NCBI GenBank assembly: GCA_001179505.1
Contig: CDMY01000511.1
Location: 2,240-66,239 of the forward strand
Direction of reading: 5' to 3'
Source: Vitrella brassicaformis
Taxonomy: Eukaryota > Sar > Vitrellaceae
Length of the DNA: 64,000 nt
Part shown: piece after piece, positions 9,066 to 21,139 of the stretch
Position numbering within the stretch: the first letter of the stretch is position 1
Layout: every line of letters starts with the position of its first letter
Made by a program: the position numbers and the translations under genes
The notes under the pieces: generated by a model
What the model saw: only the letters and a program-made list of their open reading frames with translations
Told to the model about the DNA's origin: nothing
Databases searched by the model: none

Positions 9066-10089
9066 TATATATATGGATTTTAAAATTCTTTATAATCAGT
9101 TTATAATAAGAACATATACCAATAATTAATGGATGATATGCTAAAAACTACAATTAATACACCTGATGATACAATTGATGATATGCTAAAAATACTATTT
9201 AATGATAATGATAAGACAGAAAGTAAGTACCATAATTGGATATAGTGTTCAGTCGGACAAATAATAATAATTGGCATTATTAGATGGTTCTGTAGTAGAT
9301 ATTAGTAGTTTAGGTATTTATCAAGGTTAAAGTTTGATTAATATATTACTCAAATGTTCATATACTTTTTCAAGCATAACAAATATTTTGTCTGGTCGTT
9401 CATTTTTATTCATCGCTTTTGTTATTTCTATAAGATTTTTCACCTCATCAATTAAATCAACTTTAACTCAACTCATTACTTTTTCCAAGATTTTTTTGTT
9501 TCTCTAAATTCTCTAATTTCAACAAAATCAATTAACGAAAATCAACGAGAAACACCATGGAGGTATATTTGGAGAATTCACCAATTTTGGCGTTATTCTG
9601 ATAATTTTTTATTATGACATCTGAAGAACTCATTAAACAGCCACGCACAAGTCTTCAAACCTAGACCAGACCACATCAACTAATGATGAGACATTATTGA
9701 TTAAGTTGGGGCCATCATGAGACTGTTCATGGGTGCCTTACATATATGATGCACCAATCATAATGCTTCAGCCTTACAAGATGATACTCGAGCTTAGCAG
9801 GATGTTTTTTATGTGATGAGGTCATAAGCAGAGTCTATAATAATAGCACCCTAGTGAATGAGCAGCAATCATTAGAACATTCCTATTTTATACTACTCGC
9901 GGCTTCATACATATTGTCTGATTGACGTGGTAATACGTGTATATGATGTTAATCTTTGAATCCATCCATGTATCCACATATGTTCCCTCAGACTTGTTTT
10001 CTGGGAGCAAGCAATATATATGTTATTCCTTATATGTCACTTAAACAACCGACAAACATATTTGAGTAACTAAAGTATAACGTATGCTG
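9066..10089. other. AT-rich non-coding stretch between retroelement fragment and polycystin-like gene
   Basis: No credible gene is seen. The composition resembles the viral block at 3.2–7.9 kb. One short plus-strand frame from 9130 (MDDMLKTTINTPDDTIDDML) contains an internal DDTIDDML repeat and ends at a donor-like AAAGTAAGTACC; it may be a relic exon. The stretch ends where the last recognisable exon of the minus-strand polycystin-like gene begins. Confidence 0.4.
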
Positions 10090-13000
10090 TTAAAGAGAAA
10101 AGACATCCTGGACTATACCGATAGAATCAATATTTAGACCTGCGAACCCTAGTATGCCTCTTGTCAATTCGTGTGTATCTGTGATGGCCTGCAGCTGGAT
10201 CGTCAGCTCGTAGAAGGAATGGGCGCCGCTGAAGGTGAAGTCGAACCAGTGAGGCATCAGCCACACAATCCAGTCACAGAAGCCAATACGTAGGATGGCC
10301 ACGAGCAGTAGAGACAAGAGCAAATACTGTAAAATCGGCTGTAGTATGAATGTGTTTAGAAACTCCACTGGATAAGGGAAGCGGAATTGGCATATGCAAT
10401 GAGACAGAAATATATCCGGCCAGTTGTCATTGCTCATCATTACTGTCCCTTACCTGATGCTACCATGACGAAGTCTTGATAGATTAGGTGCGACGGGCGT
10501 GAGTCGAACTTCTCAAGCCGCTCCGAGAAAGCGAAGAGCAGTAAAAAGGCATCACATGCGAACCAGTAGAGCAGCGCAATGATGATGCCAATATACTCCT
10601 TCCAACGCCATACTCGCAGCACGGCCATCTTTCTAGTCAATGGGAAATGCCCTGACAGACAGCGATACCAGTGAGTATCATCATCCTCATGTCATTCTTG
10701 TCTGTGGCATATATAGCGCTTTACCTGAGTGTCTTCCAGTGATCTCGGCGATTCGACGTTTGCCTTGGTTGAAGCCAATGTTGTTTGTACGCTTCGACAG
10801 CTGAGAGCTACGGCCTACGGGCACCTCGTAGTCAACTAAACAGACAGAGCCACAAAAATGGGTAGATGTCACCTTCCGACACACCCATCTTTCTCTTGTG
10901 CTCACTTCTTCGTGTAGGCAACGGTCTAATATGAGGAACTGATTTGCGGAAGAGTATGAGCAGAAGAATTAGAATGGGCTTGGCCAGGATGATCGACCAG
11001 ATCAACACGGCGATCTGGCGTAGTGTCAGATTCCACGCGATGTCTTCTGTCTGGAATGACAGCAGCACGCTGTCAGTGCCCGATCCAGACATGCGCTGCC
11101 GATCGAAAAACATGGCACAAATGGTCAAAATTCCCAGGCTGATCGAGCCGAAGAACAGAGTTCGCTGCACAGCTGTGTACCTGCATGACAGACGCAATAC
11201 ACAACAGATGAGCTAGGAGATGCATCCATCCATGTCTCGTCCCTTGCATGTCGGTGTTACTTACCTTGGGTTTAGAACGAATAGCTTGAGGAGGGGGTGA
11301 TCACGTCGAACGACCTTGCGAAACATTTTTGTGGGTCCCCATTCTATGTACTCCACACGATGGAGAATGCGCGTCACTATCAAGTCGACCTCCTTGTTCA
11401 AATCGCCCCACAGCTCTGTCACACTCTTGCGACGGGGTGCTGCTGTCTCTCCTATGATCGTTGTCGCCCCCTTGCCGTAAGAGGGCTCCCTTACTATGTC
11501 ATCGACCGTAAGCTTCACCTCTTTCGGTCCGTGGTCCATAAAGTCTTCGACAGCAACGGTCTGTCCCTTCTTCAGCTTTGGCGACAGGTCCTCATCGTTC
11601 TCATCATCTTGGTCAATTGTGTTGGTTGGCGAGTATTGGGGATCGACGAAGGTGGCGATTCGACTGGTGAGGCTCACGGGTGATTCGGGTGAGTCGGTAT
11701 CCTCCTGCTGGAGTTCTGGGATCGACTCGAATGCCGGGATCATATGCTTGCACTTGCGGTAGTCTTGGACCTCCTCTTGGGGCATCTCTTCGATCGTCTC
11801 TTGCTTCCGAGGGCGACCAAAGACTGTCGCCATAGGTGTGTCCTCGACCTCTGGCGCCTCGTCTTCCTCCTTTGATTGACATCGTCCTTTGCACTCCAAG
11901 ATGGCTCTCCAGTGTCTTTGGATGATAGTCGCTGCTGCCTGTTGTCGCTGCAGCTCTAAGAGGAGGCGCTTTCGAAGGGCATCCTTTAAAACACCACTCC
12001 TGTTGACACATGTGTTAATCAATGGTATGAGGCAATAATACATACAGTGATTGACAGACGAGCCAGCCGATCGCATCAGTCACTCACTTGATCAAAGTGA
12101 CTCCCATCTGGCTTTTCTTCTCTTCCCGAAAGACATGTTGGAAGATCTGCATGCTCCTGGCGTCCATTCGAGCGGCGACTGATGGGGTAAACAGCTGTCT
12201 TGTGTCACTTCGTGGTACTGATGCAACCTCTTCGTCTTCCGATTTGCACTCTTCACCAAGCGAATCCATTCGTTTGCTCACTCGCCTGCGCGCTGGTGAC
12301 GATCCACCGCTCGGCTCAGAACCCTCTTCTCCCAGCGATGTGCCGGACATGACGGACCAGTTGGGATCGTTCACCGGAAGGGGGCCCGACCCTTCACTCA
12401 AGCCTGTCTGCCTCTTCGTCTTTGTGGCTTCAAAGCGGTCGCCCGTGCCGACCTTCTTTTGGTGCGTCGTGAAAGCGTGTCGGATGACCTCAGTCAATGA
12501 TGGTATAGGCGCGCAGACCTTGCTTCGAAGGCTCTTGCGGTCCATTTGAGTTGTGTCTGCTTGATAGTCTGAAGGAGCATCAAGACCAGACCTGAAAGAG
12601 CGAAGAGCATTCCAAGAGAGTCATTTATTTGCACATTCCATACGGTGCCTGCTTGTCCCTCTTTGTTTGTTTCTTCTCACCATGCTTTCTTCTCCGTGGT
12701 CTGCGGCACATTGCAGATCACAGGAGCCTTTGCCCCGTGGATGGCCGGGAAGCTATCACGGCGAGCATGCTCCTGCTGCAACAGCTCCTGGCGGACCGAT
12801 CTGAGTGTCCTGAGTTCTTGCAAGTGCAGGGTGGGTTCTCTCCTGCACACAGGTAGGCGACACCCTCACTCACTGTAATTAATATTTGAGTGAGTGCATA
12901 ACCATCTATTTACTAACTATACCGACTTGCGGCACTGCAGATAACAGCCACCGAAGATGCGACACAGAACGAAGTCGCACCACCAGGGGTGATAGGTACG

Positions 13001-16000
13001 ACCGGCGCACTGACTCATGCTCTTCTGCAAACGGGTACGCTGGAATCGATCAAGGGGACAGACAGGAGGACAAGATAGAGGGGATGGAAGGGGTGCATTC
13101 TTTTTGATGCATGGATGGATGGATGGATGGATGTGTGTGAATGGTAGGCAGCGGGGGTGTCTTACTGCTGTGTGTCGTCTATCGAGTAGTGGGTCGGTCA
13201 TCCAGATGTCCAAGAGGATTTGATCCGTAATGCTGCGCACACAAACAGGCAAGTGAAGTGATTGAGGCATGGCAAACATCAGTGCCGGTTGACGGTTTCC
13301 ATTAGCGTGTTTCATATGCGTGCGTACGGGTTTCGGCAGTCGAAGTAGATGGAGAGAGCGAGGCAGACGAGGTGGATGGCGATCATGATGGCCACGAAGA
13401 GCCCCGCGATATTCTGCGTCCATGCGGTGATGTCGGCCATCTTCTTAACCGAATCGCCAGCATCCTGGAGTACGTCCTCGATGTTGCTCTCGAGAATTAC
13501 ACTCCTACCACATACACGGATGATGGACATGCAGATGCATTGTCTCTCTCTCTCGCTCTGTCTGTGTGTGTATGTGTGTGTGTGTTGCCTGAATAGGGTT
13601 CCGAAAGAGGTCAGGTGCACACACTCGCAGCACAACGTGGTGGCATTAGACAGCTCCTCATTTACACGACAACCTGTGAACGATAGTCACGGTAACCTCA
13701 ATCGCTCGTGTCTCTCTCTCTTTTTTCCTCTCACCTTGCGTGTCCCATTGGTTTCTCGTGTCGTTCCAAAACCCACACGTCAGCTCGACAGCGACAGTCC
13801 GGTTGCCCTCGGCCGACTGCAACGCCCTCAGCTGACCGGCAGGCAGGCGAGGCAGATACATGCGGAAGGGCTCGCCACTCGGTGACGCCCTCAGCTGCAA
13901 ATTGCTGCCACACTGGCGGCCCTGAAAGCACAGCATGCAGACAAAAGACATGCAGACGAGAAAGAGGCGCATGGTTGTGTCTCGCTTACCGCGACGGTAA
14001 ATGTGCCCTCCTGAGCACTGCGTGTGAGTGTATTGTTGACCGTCACGTTGGTCGGGCCTTGGCCTTCGTCAGCGTAGGAAAAAGGGTCCTCTGACCACCA
14101 CACTAGCTGCACGCTCTCGGCGCTCTGGCCGCCGCAGTTGCTCGACGAGTCGAACGACGGGGGAAAGCTGGCTCCCACACTCTGCTGTGCAGTCTCCATT
14201 TTAAGCATGGCTTCGTCCTGAGTTTGATTCCTCGTCGCCACCTTCATGCTGGTCCCCCCTCCAGCACTCGACAGCTCAAGGCTCCCCTGCACGATGCGAG
14301 ACACCAGACTGTCTCCCAACTGGGCTGTCGTGATCCAAATATCCACTGCAAGATCGTCATACGCCGTTTTGCCGTCAGTCAGCTGTCGACTCGACGCTTT
14401 GGTTGACTTGGCTGTGCGGTTGAGCTGTCTGAACAACGCTGCTGCTGCATCAAGATAGTTCTCGACACCACTGAGGGCTTTCACCGTCCCCGTAGGTGTG
14501 ACGTTGTCTGTCTGTGCGATGGCGCTCTTCGTGACTGTCATGAGTGAGCTGAAGGTCGAAACGGCTGAAACTGTATCGTCCAGCTGGTCACTCTCTGCTT
14601 CATCAGCTGCCTCAAGTGTTGTTGATAGCGTCACTGCCGACAAGAGCGCCTCAGAGGGACTGTTCGACACACCGGCGAAATTGGTTAGCCGCTCAGTGGC
14701 TACCTGATAAAGCACATAGAAGGCTGTTCTCTCTCTGCCAGTGATGAGCAGGCAGCTTTGTGGGCTGTCTTGCCGTTTTGAGGTCCTTCAATAGTGCCCT
14801 CATAATGACCCTCTTCTGCGCCTTTAGGTCGCCCTCGGTGACGTTCGGTAGTTTCCCGTCTATCTGCTTGCTCTTGAGTGCGCTGGCCACCTTAATGGCC
14901 CGCACCAGCCGCTCGCCAAACGCTTCCACAGAGTCGATAGGCGGGAGAACCGGGCCACCTGGCTGGTCTCCTTTCAGCAGCTCGTCGATGGCGTTACATA
15001 CCTCTGTCTCATTCAGGGCGTCCAGATCCTAATAGAGCACAAAATAAGGCAAAGGAAGGATTCAAGTAAGTCGAGTGGACAGTCACTGATGGACGTTCGC
15101 TCGCCTTGAGCTTGTCCAGGTCATCTGTGATGTCATCCATGAAAAAGGGAGGGGCGCCTGTTGGTTCCTCTGGCGACACTGTTGGGGCTGCAGGGTCGGC
15201 CGGGGATACAGTGCAGTGGTGGGAGGAGAAGTGGCAAAAGAGGTCGTCGGGGAGATATGTGTGTAAAGCGAGAAGGAAGATATGTGTGTAAAGCAAGAAG
15301 GAAGGAAGGAAGGAAGGAAGAACAACAAGGACGTACATGTGGCAGAATCTCGATGCTGTCCGTGATCCTTTCAGTTAGTACGCACCTCCAGTCGTCGCTA
15401 CGCAGGGTGAGCCTGGTATGGGGCAAGTCCAGCCTGTCTCTGTTTGGCAGGCATCATTGCACCCGTCTCCTGCAGAACGAACGAAAGCGGATACTTTGTT
15501 TGTCAGGAACGATGCAAGCACACACATGAGCACCGTTGATGAGATTGCCGTCATCGCACTGCTCAGAGCCCTTCAGAAGACCGTCAGCACACACCGCTGA
15601 GACACAAGTAGGCAGGCATGATGCAGCCGACTGACCACTCTTTTCTTCTCTTCCGTGTCGCTGCATATTGATTGGTGTGCGTGCTTACGATCGCAGAGCA
15701 ATCCTGGTGTCGGACAAGACCAGCCTGACTCTATAATACAGCCATCAGTGCAGCCATCACCTGCATGCATGTATAATGAAATGCAACACATCGATTGCGG
15801 CATACATCGCTCGCAGCAATGTCATGTCTTGTCTCGTGTTGTTTCTACATACCGGTGTTTAGGTTGCCATCGTCGCACTGTTCGCTGCCCTTCCAAAGAC
15901 CATCACCACACACCGCTGAGCACGTCAAGGAACCAAATGTTTATGCGGTAGCAGCTGAGTCAGGTCAGCGAAAGCAAGCTTACATGCGCAGGGGGATCCT

Positions 16001-19000
16001 TGTGTCGAACACGTCCATCCTGTCTCTATGCTACAAGAATCACTGCACCCGTCACCTGCATCCATGCATGCACACCATAGTCAGCTGCACGAGAGATGCA
16101 CGTACCGCTGAAGAGATTGCCGTCATCACATTGCTCGCTGCCCTTTACAAGACCGTCTCCACAAATCGCTGCATGCATGATGGACAAACGACTAATTTGC
16201 ACATTTCCGTGTCTCTACTCATACATCCTTACGTGTGCATGGCGATCCTGGCGTCATGCATTGCCATCCTGTCTCCTCATAGCATGTCTCACTGCAGCCA
16301 TCGCCCCCATCAGTGTTGCCATCGTCACACGTCTCCCCTCCAGCCACAAGACCATCACCACACATTTGAATCGGTGTCACCACTGTATGCAGACAAACAC
16401 GCAAGCGCAGTCAGGATGCAAGCCGCAGATGCCTGCATGTGCGCGTGCCTCCAAGCGTATACATACATACATACATACATAATACCGATGCAATCCGTGA
16501 GGCATTCGCAGTCGCGGACAGCCGAGTCGTAAGCCGGATCAGCCGTTGGCACCCATTCAGATACTTGGGCTATGTCGCTTCCCCACTTCAAAGTGCAGAG
16601 ACCGGCACCTTCGTGGAAGGAGAATGCCGCACATGTGGGTACATTGCGGCACTCAGTCGAACAGGAATCGAACGTGTGGTTGTCGACTTCAAACCAGCCC
16701 TTCAGGTTGCCTCCGACGAGTGCCGTGCCATTCATTCGCTCCATCAGGTCACAGGCTGCACGCATGCATTACGACAAACAAACAAACAAACAGGCGAGCC
16801 ATATATGTGTCTGGGCGTGTGTAATACGAGGCGTGGCGTGTGTATGTTCGTCACATGTACTCACCAGGCTTGAGCACGAAAGTGATATTACCAGAAGAAT
16901 TGACACCGTTGTCCGAAAAGTCGCCGATATCATTCGAAGGGCTCAAACTAACTACAACCTCGCCTATCGTAAACCCCGCGGGAGCCTCCTCTAGCCGCAC
17001 TTCCACCACGAAATTATCGTTCCACGCCGGCCATGTTACCGGCCTGTCACTTTCAATCGGTAGGTTCAGAATGACACTTGCAACCGAGCAGTTAGCGCAG
17101 GCGATTTCCAAGTCGCTGGACACGAGCCTCTTCACGGGTTCGGACAAATGAATGTGTGCGGACATGCGGATTTGGACAAGGCTGTCGTAGTATAGGTTGA
17201 TGGTTCCGCCTGCGACGGGATCTCCTGTGTCGTTGACCTTGTGAACGAAGGAGAGAGCGAGAGGAGTCGAGTCTGAGGTGAAGCACATGAATCACATGAC
17301 AGCCAATCAATCAATCCACTCCTCTCCTTGATGTGTGCATGGCATTGACATATTTACTTACTTACCGGTCTTAATAGCACATGTCCGCGTGCTTCTGACC
17401 TTGTTCGCACTGGACGGCCCTGAAAGGTCCGCATCGTCGTATAGGCGGCATGAAGATGGCCGAGTGCCGACGGCGTCAAAGACGAATACCTCGCAATTGG
17501 GCTCCTCTCGGCAGAGCCGGCCGCACTTCCACCAGTCGTGAGCCATTAGATTGGAGATCTCCCCCACGTCCTTCCCCTGAGACCACGCCATGTCACAACC
17601 TGCAAATACATACGTATACAAATACATATATGTAGGTATACGCACATCTGTACGTACATACAACAGTTTTTGCCATGCATGCACACTGACTGACTGACTA
17701 GTGTAGACACTGAGCTCGTTGGAAGGCGTGTTCTGCTGCTCGTCTGATGTTCGTCTAAAGGCCATGTCATTGACTTGTACCGTGACCCTTCCAGGCTGCA
17801 CCGCCCATATTCTCTCCACAATCACATTGTCATCTGTCTGGTTGATCCATTTGATGGCGCCGCCGACACCCCCAACCGTCTGCCAATCTGACAGGTCGTT
17901 GAATGAGGTGTCAAATGTCAGGTTGCTGATGGCATCGGAGAATGTGAGGGTCACGTTGAAGGAAGTCGATCCGGGGCCGGGAAAGGCCGTCTGCGTGGTG
18001 ATCATCACTGTGGGAGGGTCAACTGATTTGAGAATGCATGAGAGAGACATGCACTAGCAAAGACAAGCCTCGGCTTTCTCTCCCTTGTAGCGCTCACCGC
18101 AGCCTTCGTAGGCTTTCTTTTCGCACTGAAGGCAGGCAAGCATGAGACAGATAAGCAAGAAGAACATGAGTGGAAGGGCCATTGATTGATTGCATCGCCT
18201 TTCTTACCAGAGCTCTGCTGTCATCCTGAGTGTCCTGGTATGTCTGAATGACCAGATCCCTATTAATAGTTTCACATGGGTCATGCAGAAGACAAGCCGC
18301 ATGTGAGCATCTGCTTCCGATTTCTCTATGCCTTACTTACCATGGTTCTTCGTATTCATTGCCTTTGGCGAGAATCAGCCCTCTGTCATATAGGCTGTAC
18401 TGCCATGGCTCGCCAAAGTCCCACGCCATATCCCACAGGCCTCTCGTAGTCCCCTCCCACTCCCAGCCGCCGCCAGGCGACCAGTTGTCGCGGAAGGCAG
18501 ATGTCCCTCCCAGGTCAGGCATCCGATCTGGCTCTTCGTTTGGGTGGCTGCCGGTCTAGAGGAAGAGAAAAGCACAGAAATGACCAAAGACACATGCACA
18601 AGGCTGTTTTTTTTTTGGTATGTGTACGCGCTTCAATCTGGCCCAATATCGTTTGTTGTGGTCATTCTCACTTCGCAGCCAGCCTGCAATCCACTTTGCC
18701 TCGTACGCATCGTCTACCACCACCTGCACATACAGCACACACAAGGCAGGATGAGTGAACGAATGTATCCTCCTTGCCTTTCCATCTGTCTGAACTCACC
18801 AAGTCGCCCGGCCGAGTGTTTGTTAACTCGCAAGCAAGCTTCAATTCATTCCATTTCTTCTCGATTGAATTGTCCGTATAGTAGTAGCTACATGACCGAG
18901 GACGCTGGGCCCAGGAGAGTGGCCAAGACGGTTGACCGTACTCGTCATCGCCTCCGCAGCAAAGGGGGACGAACAGGCCGATGAGAAGGAGCGCTATCAG

Positions 19001-19012
19001 CCACTGAAGCAT
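10090..19012 (-). CDS. Polycystin-1-like membrane protein with DUF4215 repeats, GPS site and IQ motif (about 31 exons)
   Basis: A signal peptide (MLQWLIALLLIGLF, exon 18800–19012) starts a large secreted ectodomain. In order it has an Ig-like/β-sandwich domain (VDPPTVMITT, up to 18022), a PAN/apple-like Cys domain (17366–17599), a second β-sandwich (16865–17272), a second PAN/WSC-like domain (16486–16755), four DUF4215 Cys repeats (15386–16382), a GAIN-like helical region (13990–14703) and a GPS motif (GFWNDT…GC…CCECVHLTSF, 13589–13921). A TM segment follows (13328–13504), then a cytoplasmic linker with an IQ motif (AATIIQRHWRAIL, 11265–11999) and further TM helices (10906–11180, 10454–10651, 10090–10367). 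The layout fits polycystin-1/REJ-GPS channel-like proteins. Most introns are phase 1. The C-terminus stops inside what should be the channel region, next to the AT-rich block, so the gene is probably truncated. The splice around 14703–14760 is unresolved. Confidence 0.65.
13505..13588 (-). other. GC–AG intron next to the GPS exon
   Basis: The GPS exon ends ...CTATTCAG and the intron begins GCAACA and ends GTAG before GAGTGTAATT. Frame continuity (phase 2) supports this non-canonical donor; no in-frame GT donor is available nearby. Confidence 0.5.
15386..16382 (-). repeat. Four DUF4215 (Myxococcus-type Cys-rich) repeats encoded by phase-1 exon pairs
   Basis: Each repeat reads CGDGL..G.E.CDDGN, then DGC...C..E.GW.C..PG.PC. 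Three repeats are split by an intron at the same point into a 63-nt and a 72- or 84-nt exon: 16106–16168 with 15984–16055, 15853–15915 with 15689–15760, and 15534–15596 with 15386–15469. The first repeat is a single 150-nt exon (16233–16382). All boundaries are phase 1, so units can be added or lost without a frame change. Confidence 0.8.
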
Positions 19013-21139
19013 GCGAGGTGACAGTCGGGAGAGAGGCGTTAACGCATAGCTCGACGGCAAGAGGAGTCCAACAGTGTCTGTCAAAAAAGGACAGTGGTCA
19101 GAAGGTGACAGTGGTCAGGAGGTGACAGTCGGGGAGGTGGTATGATGATTCCCACGAGCTTCTCCTTTCTTTCGCTTCTACGTTGTTTCAGCGTTGAGCC
19201 GCCTTAGGCATTGCTTTACCGCGTCAGTTGATGCTGATGCATATATTTCTGTCCCCCGTCGTAGCGGCTAGGGGTCAACGCGGGAAACTAACCGGGCCCA
19301 GTGGTATCAACACCAGTTGATTGATTCACTCTTTCAGCATCGGATAGAGGAGTGATGCCGCATCTAGATCCAGAAAAAACTGAATGCGAAGCGCGGCCTG
19401 GAATGCCTAATGTCAGAATGGCAAGAACGAACCATATGCGAGCTAGGCTTGCGAGTTAGGGTAGACTGTGTGTTTCCGCAAGCGCAAGCTAGAAGGGATG
19501 CATTCGCGAGGGAAGTTCATGTATGATGTCAGTGCAGACGATCTTTTCAGCCATTACCGAAAGAAGATCTGTATTGACCACCCCTCATGATGCCACATAT
19601 GGATAGCAACGACTATTGACTGACTGGCCAGTCTATCAGCCTCACTGAAGTGAGAGCTCTCTGGCTCTGAGACTTACCGCTCAGCAGATTCTCTATCAGC
19701 TGACTATAAAAGAGGTCCTCACCGGCCTTTTCGCATACCTAAGGCTGCGTTTGTTGCAGACTAAATATTTTGACTTCGAATTTTAATAACTAAACCCTTC
19801 ACGCCTTCCTCGATATCTTATTGAGCTCTTCTAAGTCTACAGCACTATATCCCGACAGAATAAGTCTGCGGTCCGATTTTAGATTTGTCATGTTTGGGAT
19901 GAGATAAGAGCTCATGGATGAAGATGTAATTTTTCCCCTCCCTTTCATTTCACCCTTTCCTTTCCATACTCGTCTCCTTCATTTCTCGTTTCCGTTCATT
20001 ATTTTTCATCCCTCATTTCCAACCTTTGACTGCTTGTCTCTTATTTGTAGTCTTTCTCTTTCCATCTCTCATTTCGGATCTGCTATTACTTATCTCTTAT
20101 TTCCACTCCTTGAGTTCTCTCCTCTGCTTTCCCGTTTCCGTTCATTATTTTTCATCCCTCATTTCCAACCTTTGACTGCTTGTCTCTTATTTGTAGTCTT
20201 TCTCTTTCCATCTCTCATTTCGGATCTGCTATTACTTATCTCTTATTTCCACTCCTTGAGTTCTCTCCTCTGCTTTCCAGTCTCTTTGACTGCTCATCTC
20301 TTGTTTCCAACTTTTGCCTTTTCATCTCTCATTTCCAGTCTTTGACGATTAGACGCAGGGTCCAATGCCCTTGTCCAATTCACCTTTCTATCCCATTTAC
20401 GCCAATCGATCCCGTCCATTTACAATGTCCGTTAGCAGACCGGTGTGAATTGAACTCTGGACCTTTCGAATACACGTCAGAATCAATATGCCACTCGGCT
20501 ATGGTGTCAAGTATATTGTTGAGACAGAAATCCAATACTTCGGTCAGAGGCCAGTTAAGTGATACTACCAATCAACCAATGGGCACAAGCGATATGATTG
20601 AACTTCATTTTCACTACCAATAGTTATCCAAGGAGATAAAGTTAGATGTTGTGTTGTCAACATGCCTTCCGAAGCGTTCAAGCATGTGTTTTTTCTCTTT
20701 TCACTCGGTGGAACACTTGCTGATGTGATGTTGCATCCTCGCTGGCACTCTCAACACGTCACCCTTTTATAAGACTAGTGGTCTTCCTTCTGCATCTGAG
20801 TTGGTTGGTTGGTTGGTTATTGTGTTTAACGAGACTCGTGTCTGTAACCCCGGAGGGATTCTATTGTCTCACGCACTAAACTAGCAGCATGTACATGCAA
20901 AGCATGCACACGGCCTGTCTACCCCTCCCAGTTGAGAAGGGGCCTCACGGGATCAGCGAGCTTCCCCGGGATCGATCAGCGGGCCTCACGAGCTTGCAGG
21001 CGAGCACGATGAATGTGCCTCTTCCTCGGCTGCCGAGCAGCGCCTCAACATCTGCATGCACTCATGGCCATTCGTGGTCTGACTCGGCCCTCCCACTATC
21101 GTGGGCACGCCTCGAGATCACTTGCCTGGACACCGGCAG
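19013..21139. other. Intergenic region without a supported gene
   Basis: The region separates the divergent polycystin-like gene and the CDF transporter. It holds a pyrimidine-rich stretch (about 19930–20345) with a tandem duplication and a short (GGTT)n run at about 20803–20818. The first exon of the CDF gene, including its start codon, probably lies near 20.9–21.1 kb; I could not fix it. Confidence 0.5.
19987..20278. repeat. Pyrimidine-rich tandem duplication, two copies, 146-bp period
   Basis: The block starting CGTTTCCGTTCATT at 19987 is repeated almost exactly from 20133, through CTCCTCTGCTTTCC at the end of each copy. Strand asymmetry (nearly all C/T on plus) extends beyond the copies. 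Open frames here result from composition, not coding. Confidence 0.85.

Noticed and set aside
15083-15529. Frames around the GGAAG repeat on both strands
   Set aside because: They arise from the (GGAA)n tract at 15298–15321 and intronic sequence of the polycystin-like gene.
19914-20623. Two overlapping Ser/Phe/Leu-rich frames resembling a membrane protein
   Set aside because: Pyrimidine-only composition and a 146-bp tandem duplication explain the apparent hydrophobicity.
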